From positions 77,090-141,089 of the forward strand of contig CAJOCL010000005.1 in NCBI GenBank assembly GCA_905233565.1: a stretch of DNA of 64,000 nt. Reading direction: 5' to 3'. Numbering within the stretch: position 1 is the first letter of the stretch; every line of letters starts with the position of its first letter. The stretch is from an uncultured Synergistales bacterium (GTDB lineage: Bacteria; Synergistota; Synergistia; Synergistales; Aminobacteriaceae). Below are positions 9,592-17,696 of the stretch, piece after piece. Under the pieces are notes generated by a model. It was given only the letters and a program-made list of their open reading frames with translations, did not search any database and was not told the DNA's origin. The translations under genes were made by a program, and so were the position numbers.

Positions 9592-11523
9592 TCACTCCGC
9601 ATGTGCTATGACGTTCTCGGCAGCCTTGACTTCAAGCCCTGAATCAAACCTGAAATTTTCGTAGCCTTCACCGTTAGTTATTACCATTATGGTTGTCAAA
9701 GGATGCCCTGCAGCTTTGATTTTTTCGGGGTCAAAAGTGATTAATTCCTGTCCCGTTTTAACCCTGTCTCCCTCAGAAACGTGAATCTTGAAACCCTCGC
9801 CCTTCATTTCAACTGTATCAAGCCCGATATGCAGCAATAATTCAAGACCGTTTGACATAACGAGGCCGATAGCGTGATTGCTGCCCTCCATAGTCTGTTC
9901 GACAACGGCATCAACAGGCGAGACCAGTATATTATCCGTAGGTTCAATGGCTATGCCGTCACCCAAAACTTTTTCGGCAAACGTTGCATCAGGAACTTCA
10001 GTTATTGCTACAGTTTTTCCCGTTAAGAAGGCCATGAAATCAACGGGAGCATGTTCAGCCTTTGCCCTTTCCGCCATTTCAGCCCGTAAAGCCTCTTCAT
10101 TTGCTTCCTTGTCAATGCCTTTGCGTTTTCCCATAATATAAGTGAGCGCAAAAGGAACGGCAACGGAAACAGCCATACAGACCGCAAACATGGATATTGA
10201 ACCGGGCTGAATTGAGAGAATGCCGGGAAGGCCTCCGACACCGATCGCGCTGGCCGTAACGCTCGAAGCAGTGCTGATTATTCCCGCGATACATGATCCC
10301 GTCATTCCGCATATGAACGGGAAAACGTATTTTAAGTTTACGCCGAACATTGCCGGCTCAGTTACACCGAGATAACAGGAAATGCAGGAGGGTATGTTGA
10401 GCTCTTTAGCCTTTGCGCTGCGCCTCTGAAGGAATATCATTCCGAGAACTGCACTTCCCTGAGCGATATTTGACAATGCAATCATCGGCCACAGCATAGT
10501 ACCGCCGAAATCAGCAATTAACTGAATATCAATAGCATTGCTCATGTGATGCAGTCCCGTAATTACTAAAGGAGCGTAGAAAAATCCGAATATCGCCCCG
10601 AATATTACCCTGTACGATCCCGAAATACCCGCATAAACAGCCGCTGAAATCCATGATCCTATCTTCCAGCCTATCGGCCCCAAAACAAAATGGGCGGCCA
10701 TGACCGCAAATAACAGGCTGAAAAACGGTACAAGAATCATCTGGACGACCTGCGGAATTATTTTCTTGAAGAAGCGTTCAAGATAAGCAAGGGTGAAAGC
10801 CGCAAGCATTGCCGGGAGAACCTGAGCCTGATAACCGATCATGTTAATTTTGATAAATCCGAAATTCCATTGATTTATTGTCCCGTTTGCAAGCGCAGAA
10901 GCAACGCCGTAAGCATTCGTAAGCTGGGCAGAAACAAGCGTAAGCCCTAAAATCAGCCCTAACATTTCAGTTCCGCCCATCTTTTTCATGATAGTCCAGC
11001 ATATTCCGACAGGGATACCGACATGGAACACAGCTTCGCCGAGCAGCCACAGGAAATGGTCAACACCTGCCCAGAACTGGCTCTGACTGACGAGCGTTGC
11101 ACCGTTGAAGATTTCCATGCTGTCTATTACGTTTCTGAAGCCTAAAATCAAACCGCCGACAACAATTGCGGGGATTAACGGCGCGAAAATCTCGGCTATT
11201 GATGTCATAAGCCGTTGAATGATATTTTGATTTTGCTTTGACATGCTTTTTACTTCTGATTTCGATACGCCCGTAACCCCTGAAATTTCGCTGAAATCCT
11301 TGTAGAAATCAGCAACTTCATTCCCTATTATCACCTGAAACTGCCCGGCCTGCGTGAATGTTCCCTTGACTGACTTTATTGCCTCAATGCGCTTTATGTC
11401 AGCCCTCTTGGGGTCAACTAGAACATAACGCATTCTCGTTATACAGTGCGAAACAGCGGCGATGTTTTCACGGCCTCCGACTGCTTCGAGCAGTTCTTTT
11501 GCATCTGACGCAAATTTACCCAT
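9592..11523 (-). CDS. treB: PTS trehalose-type permease, fused EIIBCA
   Basis: A 643-residue phosphotransferase permease. Residues 1-80 are EIIB with the phosphorylated Cys27 (SHCITRMR). Residues 105-465 are a ten-helix EIIC, including GLHHMSNAIDIQ and TEPAMFGVN. Residues 500-640 are a glucose-type EIIA with His550 (NHAIG) and phospho-acceptor His565 (LLHIGLDTVEM), 15 residues apart as in E. coli EIIA-Glc. The protein would import trehalose as trehalose 6-phosphate. Unlike E. coli TreB it carries its own EIIA. Trehalose is inferred from the EIIBC type and the treC partner; sucrose-type permeases are close relatives. No EI or HPr gene is in the window. A palindromic candidate operator lies upstream. 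Confidence 0.88.
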   Translation of the reverse strand: MGKFASDAKELLEAVGGRENIAAVSHCITRMRYVLVDPKRADIKRIEAIKSVKGTFTQAGQFQVIIGNEVADFYKDFSEISGVTGVSKSEVKSMSKQNQNIIQRLMTSIAEIFAPLIPAIVVGGLILGFRNVIDSMEIFNGATLVSQSQFWAGVDHFLWLLGEAVFHVGIPVGICWTIMKKMGGTEMLGLILGLTLVSAQLTNAYGVASALANGTINQWNFGFIKINMIGYQAQVLPAMLAAFTLAYLERFFKKIIPQVVQMILVPFFSLLFAVMAAHFVLGPIGWKIGSWISAAVYAGISGSYRVIFGAIFGFFYAPLVITGLHHMSNAIDIQLIADFGGTMLWPMIALSNIAQGSAVLGMIFLQRRSAKAKELNIPSCISCYLGVTEPAMFGVNLKYVFPFICGMTGSCIAGIISTASSVTASAIGVGGLPGILSIQPGSISMFAVCMAVSVAVPFALTYIMGKRKGIDKEANEEALRAEMAERAKAEHAPVDFMAFLTGKTVAITEVPDATFAEKVLGDGIAIEPTDNILVSPVDAVVEQTMEGSNHAIGLVMSNGLELLLHIGLDTVEMKGEGFKIHVSEGDRVKTGQELITFDPEKIKAAGHPLTTIMVITNGEGYENFRFDSGLEVKAAENVIAHAE

Positions 11524-11569
11524 GTTAAAAGCCTCCTGAAAATATAAAATTTTAGCGGTAATAGTGGAT

Positions 11570-11584
11570 ATGATTATTAATCAT
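11570..11584. promoter_or_regulatory. Candidate operator palindrome between treB and folK
   Basis: ATGATTA-T-TAATCAT is a perfect 7-bp inverted repeat about one centre base, in the short divergent gap 47 bp upstream of treB. The minus strand has a TATAAT just upstream of it. Its position fits a local trehalose repressor, but no regulator gene is adjacent, so this is a positional inference. Confidence 0.45.
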
Positions 11585-11606
11585 TATAATTCAGGGAGCC
11601 TATAAA

Positions 11607-12098
11607 ATGAATATATATTTTTCAATCGGTTCAAATCTCGGCAACAGATTGCAGAATTTACGGACTGCATCACAGAGGCTTGAGGAGTTAGGGGAAATTT
11701 CGGCAAAAAGCAGCGTTTTTGAAACTGCCGCATGGGGAGGAGTAAAGCAGCCTGATTATTTGAATGCCTGCCTGAAAGTCAAAACTTCAAAAACTGTTGA
11801 GCCTTTTGAAATTTTGAAGACGGTTAAAAATTTTGAAACTGAGATAGGCCGCGTCCCTTCAGTTCATTGGGGGCCGAGAAAAATTGATATAGACATAATA
11901 ATGATTGATGATTTAATTTTTCACTCTCAGATTTTGTCGATACCTCACGCCCGAATGTCAGAGAGATTATTCGTTCTCGTTCCGTTAAAAGAAATTCTGC
12001 CTTCAGATTTCAGGCACCCTGAGAATAATTTAACGGTTGAAAAAATGATTAAAGCCCTTGATAATGAGCCGTACCCCCTGCGTATAACTGACTTATAA
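11607..12098 (+). CDS. folK: HPPK, 6-hydroxymethyl-7,8-dihydropterin pyrophosphokinase
   Basis: A 163-residue folate-pathway enzyme that transfers pyrophosphate from ATP to 6-hydroxymethyl-dihydropterin, giving the substrate of FolP. Family marks: SIGSNLGNRLQNL at the start, FETAAWGG..QPDYLNA, and the catalytic region GRVPSVHWGPRKIDIDIIMI, followed by IPHARMSERLFVLVPL. Length is typical. The ATG lies behind AGGGAGCC. Its partner folP is 39 kb away on the other strand, so the folate genes are split. Its stop overlaps the 3' end of the convergent ruvC remnant by 6 bp. Confidence 0.96.
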   Translation: MNIYFSIGSNLGNRLQNLRTASQRLEELGEISAKSSVFETAAWGGVKQPDYLNACLKVKTSKTVEPFEILKTVKNFETEIGRVPSVHWGPRKIDIDIIMIDDLIFHSQILSIPHARMSERLFVLVPLKEILPSDFRHPENNLTVEKMIKALDNEPYPLRITDL

Positions 12099-12522
12099 CG
12101 CAAAACCTGCAACAGCGGCGGCCAGTGCATCAGCCGTATCATCAGGCTTGGGAATTTCATTCAGGAAAAGCATATCGCGTATTTTGTGCTGAATTGTTGA
12201 TTTGTCGGCTCTTCCGTTTCCGCATAAAAATAATTTTATGTGATTCGGTGCCGGTTCAATGACGGGTAAATTATTCTGTGCTGCCAGAAGCATTATAACG
12301 CCCCTTGCCTGATAAACCAACCGAAATAAAATCAGGACTGTTTATCAATATTTGCTCCTGAAGTGAATTATATATCTTTAATAATCTTTCAGTGAAGGAC
12401 ATTGCCGGACTTGTCGTTATACAGCCGTAATTAAGTGCTGTAAGTTCAAATCCGGCTTTCAACACGGCCCCGTAGCCTACGCGGGCGAGACCGGGATCTA
12501 TTCCCAGACAAATTCTGCACAA
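12093..12522 (-). pseudogene. ruvC: Disrupted ruvC (Holliday junction resolvase), internal deletion with frameshift
   Basis: Two adjacent reading frames together match RuvC. The first part (from TTG 12522) has ICLGIDPGLARVGYG with the first catalytic Asp, and runs to SPDFISV. The second part, in another frame, continues with QARGVIMLLAAQNNLPVIEPAP, then KSTIQHKIRDML and DDTADALAAA with the last catalytic aspartates. The intervening segment, which in RuvC holds the catalytic Glu (E66 of E. coli) and the xxFxxxN motif, is missing. Compared with E. coli about 48 nt are replaced by 7 nt, a net loss near 41 nt that also shifts the frame. As written the gene cannot make active RuvC. It follows yebC by 3 bp, the classic yebC-ruvC order. 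An assembly error is the other explanation. Confidence 0.88.
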
Positions 12523-12525
12523 ATA

Positions 12526-13281
12526 TTAAGCGTCCTCAATCTGTGATGCGATTTCGTCAGGGATTTCAAAATTTGAATAAACGTTCTGAACATCATCATG
12601 TTCTTCAAGGGCATCAATGAGCCTCAAGACTTTACGTGCTGCCTCAGCGTCGGAAATTTCAACGGGAGTTTTAGCAATCATTGAGACTTCAGCATTTTCA
12701 ACGACATATTTAGCCTCTTCAAGTGCTTTCTGTAACGTATCCAAATCTGAAGGTTCTGAATAAAGCGTGAATCCCTCATCGCCGGCTTCCATGTCTGACA
12801 TGCCGTTATCAAGGCCGAGAGTCATTAAAGCGTCCTCGTCGAGATTTTCGCCTTTTACTTCAATAACGCCCTTTCTGTCGAACATCCAGGCAACTGAGCC
12901 TGACTCGCCCATCTGTCCGCCGTTCCTTGCGAGAAGTGCGCGGATTTCAGGCGTTGTCCTGTTTCTGTTATCAGTCATGACGTTTACGAGTACGGCGATT
13001 CCTGAAGGTCCGTAAGCCTCGTAGGTAAGTTCGTCATAAGTTATGTCGCCGAGTTCTCCCGTTCCGCGCTTAATTGCACGGGTTATATTATCGTTAGGGA
13101 CACTGACGGCCTTTGCGCGTTCGATTGCAGTTTTAAGGCGCATATTCATGGCCGGATCTCCTCCGCCGTCCTTAGCTGCGATAATTATTGCACGTACTAA
13201 TTTCTGGAATAAATTTCCGCGTTTTGCGTCCTGAGCTGCTTTGCGATGCTTAATATTTGCCCATTTTGAATGACCTGACAA
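12526..13281 (-). CDS. yebC: YebC/PmpR family protein
   Basis: A 251-residue member of the TACO1/YebC family, opening with the invariant MSGHSKWANIKHRKAAQDAKRG. Further marks are GGGDPAMNMRLKTAIERAKA, YEAYGPSGIAVLVNVMTDNRNRT and GGQMGESGSVAWMFDRKG. Members have been described both as transcription regulators and, more recently, as ribosome-associated factors easing translation of difficult motifs such as polyproline. It sits between nadE (33 bp upstream) and ruvC (3 bp downstream) on the minus strand and probably shares their transcript. The ATG has AGGAGTGATTTA upstream. Confidence 0.96.
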   Translation of the reverse strand: MSGHSKWANIKHRKAAQDAKRGNLFQKLVRAIIIAAKDGGGDPAMNMRLKTAIERAKAVSVPNDNITRAIKRGTGELGDITYDELTYEAYGPSGIAVLVNVMTDNRNRTTPEIRALLARNGGQMGESGSVAWMFDRKGVIEVKGENLDEDALMTLGLDNGMSDMEAGDEGFTLYSEPSDLDTLQKALEEAKYVVENAEVSMIAKTPVEISDAEAARKVLRLIDALEEHDDVQNVYSNFEIPDEIASQIEDA

Positions 13282-13313
13282 GTTAAATCACTCCTGAAAA
13301 ATATAATTATGAA

Positions 13314-14027
13314 TTATGGCCTGAAGATAGGAACTGCCCTGCGTTTGTGTTCGCTGCGCCTGTGCATTGCGTCAATCTTTTCTTTTGCTGAAAAATCATC
13401 AATTTTCCCTGTCGCTAAATATTCATCAAGAACATCATATGAAAAACCCATATCGCCCTCATCTGTCTGGCCTTCAGTTAAGCCGGCACTGGGAGCCTTA
13501 GCAATGATTTTTTCGGGAACGCCGAGAATTTTTGCCATTGCCCGGATTTCGCGTTTCAGAAAACTTACAAGCGGCATAAGGTCTGAACCTGAGTCGCCGT
13601 ATTTCGTGAAGTATCCTGTTTCATATTCTGATCTGTTGCTTGTTCCGCAGACAAGGAGATTTTTAGACTGCCCGATTGCGTAAAGGGTAACCATTCGCAG
13701 ACGTGCTTTAATGTTTGAAAGTGAAAGCGTGCTGATTTCTGAGCCTATGGAACTGCAAAGAGCGTCAAAAGTATCTGACAGGTCAACGCGCATATGTTTA
13801 ACGTTCAGAGTTTCAGCAAGTAATACTGCGTCGTCCTCATCATTTTTAATGCTGTGACACGGCATAATAACGCCCAATACACCATCATGCCCCAGAGCCT
13901 CGCGACCCAATGCAGCAAGTACCGAGCTGTCGATACCGCCCGAAAGTCCGAGAATTATTCCTGAGGCTCCTGCACTTTTCACTTCATTTTGAAGCCATTT
14001 TTCACAACGGATAATAACATCACGCAA
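13314..14027 (-). CDS. nadE: Ammonia-dependent NAD+ synthetase
   Basis: A 237-residue NadE that amidates nicotinic acid adenine dinucleotide to NAD+ with ATP. The PP-loop LSGGIDSSVLAALG is at residues 27-41. Also visible are VCGTSNRSEYETGYFTKYGD, LKREIRAMAKILG and the KAPSAGLTEGQTDEGDMGFSY segment that binds the substrate. There is no N-terminal nitrilase (glutaminase) domain, so ammonia is the likely nitrogen source, which suits an ammonia-rich amino-acid fermenter. The TTG start has GAGAGGAAT upstream. It leads the nadE-yebC-ruvC operon. Confidence 0.95.
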   Translation of the reverse strand: MRDVIIRCEKWLQNEVKSAGASGIILGLSGGIDSSVLAALGREALGHDGVLGVIMPCHSIKNDEDDAVLLAETLNVKHMRVDLSDTFDALCSSIGSEISTLSLSNIKARLRMVTLYAIGQSKNLLVCGTSNRSEYETGYFTKYGDSGSDLMPLVSFLKREIRAMAKILGVPEKIIAKAPSAGLTEGQTDEGDMGFSYDVLDEYLATGKIDDFSAKEKIDAMHRRSEHKRRAVPIFRP

Positions 14028-14086
14028 GTTTTAATATTCCTCTCTCAGAATGTTTATTTTCAGTATTATACACTCTTTTGAAGAGC

Positions 14087-14113
14087 TTGAAATTTTTTGC
14101 ATTGTGTTATAAT
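14087..14113 (+). promoter_or_regulatory. Probable promoter and structured leader of the first small secreted protein gene
   Basis: TTGAAA (14087-14092) and TATAAT (14108-14113) are separated by 15 bp, a short but usable spacing. Transcription would begin near 14120, leaving a 100-nt leader. In that leader ACAAAC (14122-14127) can pair with GTTTGT (14195-14200) just before the GGAGGTGA ribosome site, and ATACC with GGTAT inside, so the leader may fold. The minus-strand nadE promoter must share this 190-bp gap. Confidence 0.5.
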
Positions 14114-14220
14114 TAGTCAGCACAAACAAAAAATTTTAAGAATATATACGCAAAAATACCATAATCGGGTATTAGAGTAACAGTATCGAAGTTAGTTTGT
14201 ATAGTGAAGGAGGTGAACAT

Positions 14221-14586
14221 ATGATGATAAAGAAGTTTCTGCTTTCGGTGCTTTTAATTTCTGTCATTGCGACTGCAGCCAGTGCAGAGTTTAACCTCAA
14301 CTTCACACTTCACAACAACAGCGGATACACTTTCAAAGAAGTATGGGTCAGCCCTCACAATAATTCAGAATGGCACGCCAGTACTGACAGGGTTAATATG
14401 CGTCCGTTAAGGAGCGGTTACTACACAAAGATTACGTTTAACAACGTCAGCAGGGCGCGCAGAAATGAGCGTTACTGGGATCTGCGTGTTTACTACGCTG
14501 ACACTTGGCACGAGTGGCGTAATATCCGTTTTTCAGCAATTACTGATATTTGGGTAGACCGCAATTTTTACGCGCGTTGGGAATAG
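14221..14586 (+). CDS. Small secreted protein, paralog 1 of a tandem pair
   Basis: A 121-residue protein with a clear signal peptide (MMIKKFLL..., cleavage near ASA/E at residue 22). The mature part is rich in Trp, Tyr and Asn and looks all-beta. Core pattern: FTLHNNSGYTFKEVWVSP, then PLRSGYYTKITF, WDLRVYY, EWRNIRFSAI and a final ARW. The same pattern is repeated by the next gene, so this is a recent tandem duplication. The layout loosely recalls a widespread group of small secreted proteins of the type 'TLVNNTGYTI..lyiSPs..W', which have no assigned function. The ATG at 14221 follows GGAGGTGA; a TTG at 14197 would swallow that site and is rejected. The mature protein is strongly basic. Confidence 0.85.
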   Translation: MMIKKFLLSVLLISVIATAASAEFNLNFTLHNNSGYTFKEVWVSPHNNSEWHASTDRVNMRPLRSGYYTKITFNNVSRARRNERYWDLRVYYADTWHEWRNIRFSAITDIWVDRNFYARWE

Positions 14587-14587
14587 C

Positions 14588-14682
14588 TGTCTAAATGCAG
14601 ACAAACGAGGTGAAGGCGTATTCATCCTACCTTCCGCGTGTAGCTCCTAACACAGTAAGAATGCGCCTCTTTAAGTTTTTTT
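14588..14682 (+). terminator. Double hairpin with U-tract between the tandem secreted paralogs
   Basis: A first short hairpin pairs TGTCT (14588-14592) with AGACA (14599-14603). A longer one pairs GGCGTATTC (14615-14623) with GAATGCGCC (14659-14667) by eight Watson-Crick pairs and one G-U, with an inner GTGT/ACAC hairpin. It is followed by TTTAAGTTTTTTT (14670-14682) and then directly by the ribosome site of the second gene. It reads as a terminator or attenuator. Confidence 0.65.
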
Positions 14683-14699
14683 AGGAGTGAAATTTTAAT

Positions 14700-15053
14700 A
14701 TGAGGAAGTCAGCGTTAATATTTTTTCTGACAATTGCAGCCCTTGTTCTTTCAGCAGCAGCGGCGGTCAGAACCGACACAGCAGTTTTCACACTGCATAA
14801 TCACAGCGGCTATACATTCCGCGAAGTCTGGATTATACCCGGCGAGGAAGGAGCTTCGGGAGGCGGAAAGCTGAATATCAAACCCCTAGAAAGCGGTTAC
14901 AAAGTGAAAATAACAATCAGAAATGCTTCACAGCATGAAAACTGGAACATACGCGCATATTACGAAAATTCAGGGCGCGAGTGGACTAATGTACCCGTTT
15001 CAAGAATTAAAGATTTCTGGGTTGACGGCAGTTTAATGGCGCGTTGGCAATAA
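14700..15053 (+). CDS. Small secreted protein, paralog 2 of a tandem pair
   Basis: A 117-residue protein with a signal peptide (MRKSALIFFLTIAALVLS, cleavage near AAA). The mature part repeats the pattern of its upstream neighbour: FTLHNHSGYTFREVWIIP, PLESGYKVKITI, NWNIRAYY, EWTNVPVSRI and a final ARW. Identity to paralog 1 in the aligned core is high by eye, although the loop after the first strand differs (a Gly-rich EEGASGGGK here). No catalytic residues stand out. The family is unknown to me; a periplasmic or extracellular binding role is only a guess. ATG behind TAGGAGTG. Confidence 0.85.
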   Translation: MRKSALIFFLTIAALVLSAAAAVRTDTAVFTLHNHSGYTFREVWIIPGEEGASGGGKLNIKPLESGYKVKITIRNASQHENWNIRAYYENSGREWTNVPVSRIKDFWVDGSLMARWQ

Positions 15054-15105
15054 TTTCAATGAAACGGATTGATAAAGGCTTCAGGCTTGATCATGCAGAA
15101 AATTA

Positions 15106-15124
15106 GGGGGAAAATAAATCCCCC
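15106..15124. terminator. Possible terminator between secreted paralog 2 and metH
   Basis: GGGGG (15106-15110) and CCCCC (15120-15124) enclose a nine-base AT-rich loop, followed by TTTGAATTAATCTTT. The U-tract is interrupted, so strength is uncertain. The rest of the 157-bp gap shows nothing clear. Confidence 0.5.
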
Positions 15125-15210
15125 TTTGAATTAATCTTTCATAATATTCCTACTGTGAGAATATATTTAACAATTTCACTCCTGACAATATGAATTAAAT
15201 ACGTTATATA

Positions 15211-17643
15211 TCAACCGAGAAGCCCCGTTAAAATCCTGACACCTTCCATAGCATCTTTAGCGTAGAAGTCAGCACCTGCATAATTTGCAAGTTCAGGCGT
15301 AAGGACTGCGCCCCCTGCAATGATCTTGACATCAGGGCATGAAGCCTTTAATTTCGTTATGGTCTCCTTCATGCTTGTAACTGTCGTAGTCATTAACGCG
15401 CTCAGGCCGACGACATTAACGCCGCGATTGATTACGGCCTCGACAATTTTTTCCGGCTGAACATCTTTGCCCAAGTCGATAACGTCAAAATTATAATTTT
15501 CAAAAATAGTTCTCACTATATTTTTTCCTATGTCATGGACATCGCCGTAAACGGTTGCGAGAATGACAGGGCCTTTAGCTTTTCCTGCGTTTTCTGAGTT
15601 TTCATTTTCCATTGAGAGCGATAAGACTTCAAAGGCAGATTTAGCGGCTTCAGCGGATTTTATGAGCTGAGGGAGAAATAATTTCCCGGCCTCGTAATCC
15701 TTTCCGACAGTATCAAGCGCAGGTACTATGTTATTTTCAATTATTTCAAGAGGCTTTGAAGATTTCAGCATTTCGCGCGTTATATTAGCTGCCTCATCTT
15801 TCAGACCCTTTATGATTGAAGCGTTTAACCCCTCCTGTATTTCCCGTTTTTCGTGTACTTCCTGTTTTCCCTGTTGTTCCTGTTTAATTACAGGCTGTAG
15901 CGGTGCTGAATGAAGCTCACAATAAGATATATAATCCTGCATTTCTTTTTCACCGCCTGAAAGCAGGTTCCAAGCGTATAAAGTCTCTTTCAGGTCAGTA
16001 TCGCCGGGATTTATTATAGCCCCGTCAAGCCCCTGCATTATCGCAGCGATCATCATAGTTCTGTTGACAAGCGACCTTCTGGGCAGCCCGAAAGAAACGT
16101 TGCTCAATCCGAGAACTGTAGAGACTCCAAGCTCATTTTTGACTAATTTTACTGCTTTCAGTGTTTCAGGAACTAATTTCTGCTGAGCCGATGCCGTCAA
16201 AGTCAGGCAGTCAATCAAAATATTTCTTCTTTCAATGCCCATGCTTTCCGCAGCTTCGACAATTCTGCGGGCAATCGACAGCCTCTCTTCCGCCGTTTCA
16301 GGAATGCCGTTATCATCAAGCGTAAGACCCAAGACGCAGGCACCGTATTTTTTCGCAACAGGTAAGATATTCTCAAGGCTTGAAGATTTCCCGTTCACCG
16401 AGTTCAAGAGTGGTTTACCGTTGTAAATTCTTGCAGCCGTTTCGAGTGTCTTGTAGTCCGAACTGTCTATCTGTACCGGCAGATTGACAACGCCCTGAAT
16501 TTCGATTAACGAACGCTTTAACACTTCAGGTTCATCAATATCCGGCAATCCTGCGTTCAAGTCAAGAATATCTGCTCCCTGTTCCTGCTGTTTAACAGCT
16601 TCTTTCAGCAAATAATCAGTATTTCCCTCTCTGAGAGCTTTTTGAAGCATTTTTTTGCCGGTAGGGTTTAACCTTTCGCCGATGACTACGAATTTACCGC
16701 CGAATGTTACGACTTTTGACGGTGAGCAGACAATTGTTAAATCTTGAACGGTTCTTTTTTTTGAACGGCCTGAAGTTTTTTTGATTACGGCATTTTTCAT
16801 GGCCGTTATGTGTTCTGGAGTAGTTCCGCAGCAGCCGCCGAGAATATTAACGCCCAATTCAGCAAATTTACATGATATTTCGGCGAACTCTTCAGGCTTT
16901 ACATCATAGTATGATACTCCGTCCCTCATAACGGGTAATCCTGCGTTAGGCTGTACCATTACGGGAATATGCGAACATGAACAGAAGCGTTCAACAATTG
17001 GCAATAACTGCGAGGGGCCAAGAGAACAGTTTACGCCCAGAGCGTCAATGCCCAAACCCTCAAGAGTTGCTGAAACCGCCTCAACGTTTGCCCCGAAGAA
17101 TGTACGGCCTGACTCCTCAAAACTCATTGTGGCGAATATCGGAAGCGTTGAATTTTCCCTTGCTGCCAGGACAGCCGCTTTAAGTTCGTATAAATCCGTG
17201 AAAGTTTCAAGGAGAATTACATCACATAAATTTTTCCCTGCAATGACCATTTCAGATACAGCGTCATAAATTTCATCGAACGAGGCATCTCCTGAAGGGT
17301 ACATAACCCGCCCCGTTGATCCTATGTCGAGAGCAACATAAACATTTTTCCCGTCTGAATTTCTTTCATCAGCAGCATTACGGGCAATTTTAAGACCTGA
17401 AGTTATTACGTCTTTTACGGTGTAACCTGAATTTTTGAGTTTGAATTTATTTGCGCCGAAAGTGTTTGCTGTTATGAAATCGGCACCGGCATTTATATAT
17501 TCAATATGAACGGATTTTATTAACTCAGGGTTAGTCAAGTTTAAGATTTCGGGAATTTCGCGGAGTTTCAAGCCTCTTGACTGTAACATCGTACCCATTG
17601 CGCCGTCAAAGAAATATATTTTTTCCTGATTGAACCTGAACAT
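15211..17643 (-). CDS. metH: [18 protein letters not shown] methionine synthase, short form without reactivation domain
   Basis: An 810-residue enzyme that moves a methyl group from methyltetrahydrofolate to homocysteine via cobalamin. Residues 1-290 form the homocysteine/Zn domain, with the zinc cysteines in GVNCSLGPSQ and GGCCGTTPEHI. Residues 310-560 form the pterin-binding barrel (GERLNPTGKK, ILDLNAGLPDIDE). Residues 600-810 are the B12 cap and Rossmann domain with the cobalt-ligand histidine in GDVHDIGKNIV. The C-terminal AdoMet-binding reactivation domain of full-length MetH (about 1200 residues) is absent. Reactivation must come from another protein or be unneeded under strict anoxia. 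Related corrinoid methyltransferases are possible, but the zinc domain favours MetH. ATG behind AAAGGGA. Confidence 0.92.
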   Translation of the reverse strand: MFRFNQEKIYFFDGAMGTMLQSRGLKLREIPEILNLTNPELIKSVHIEYINAGADFITANTFGANKFKLKNSGYTVKDVITSGLKIARNAADERNSDGKNVYVALDIGSTGRVMYPSGDASFDEIYDAVSEMVIAGKNLCDVILLETFTDLYELKAAVLAARENSTLPIFATMSFEESGRTFFGANVEAVSATLEGLGIDALGVNCSLGPSQLLPIVERFCSCSHIPVMVQPNAGLPVMRDGVSYYDVKPEEFAEISCKFAELGVNILGGCCGTTPEHITAMKNAVIKKTSGRSKKRTVQDLTIVCSPSKVVTFGGKFVVIGERLNPTGKKMLQKALREGNTDYLLKEAVKQQEQGADILDLNAGLPDIDEPEVLKRSLIEIQGVVNLPVQIDSSDYKTLETAARIYNGKPLLNSVNGKSSSLENILPVAKKYGACVLGLTLDDNGIPETAEERLSIARRIVEAAESMGIERRNILIDCLTLTASAQQKLVPETLKAVKLVKNELGVSTVLGLSNVSFGLPRRSLVNRTMMIAAIMQGLDGAIINPGDTDLKETLYAWNLLSGGEKEMQDYISYCELHSAPLQPVIKQEQQGKQEVHEKREIQEGLNASIIKGLKDEAANITREMLKSSKPLEIIENNIVPALDTVGKDYEAGKLFLPQLIKSAEAAKSAFEVLSLSMENENSENAGKAKGPVILATVYGDVHDIGKNIVRTIFENYNFDVIDLGKDVQPEKIVEAVINRGVNVVGLSALMTTTVTSMKETITKLKASCPDVKIIAGGAVLTPELANYAGADFYAKDAMEGVRILTGLLG

Positions 17644-17663
17644 TTATGATCCCTTTATATATA

Positions 17664-17691
17664 TAAAAAATGCCGCTGATTGTAGCGGCGG
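17664..17691 (-). terminator. Intrinsic terminator of the small Cys-rich protein gene
   Basis: On the minus strand GCCGCT-ACAATC-AGCGGC forms a perfect 6-bp stem followed by ATTTTTT. It lies between the 110-residue protein and the metH ribosome site, so the two genes are probably separate transcripts or only partly coupled. Confidence 0.85.
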
Positions 17692-17696
17692 TGTTT

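Noticed and set aside
12271-12522. Programmed frameshift in ruvC.
   Set aside because: No slippery heptamer is seen, and sequence coding the catalytic Glu is missing, so a shift alone cannot restore the enzyme.
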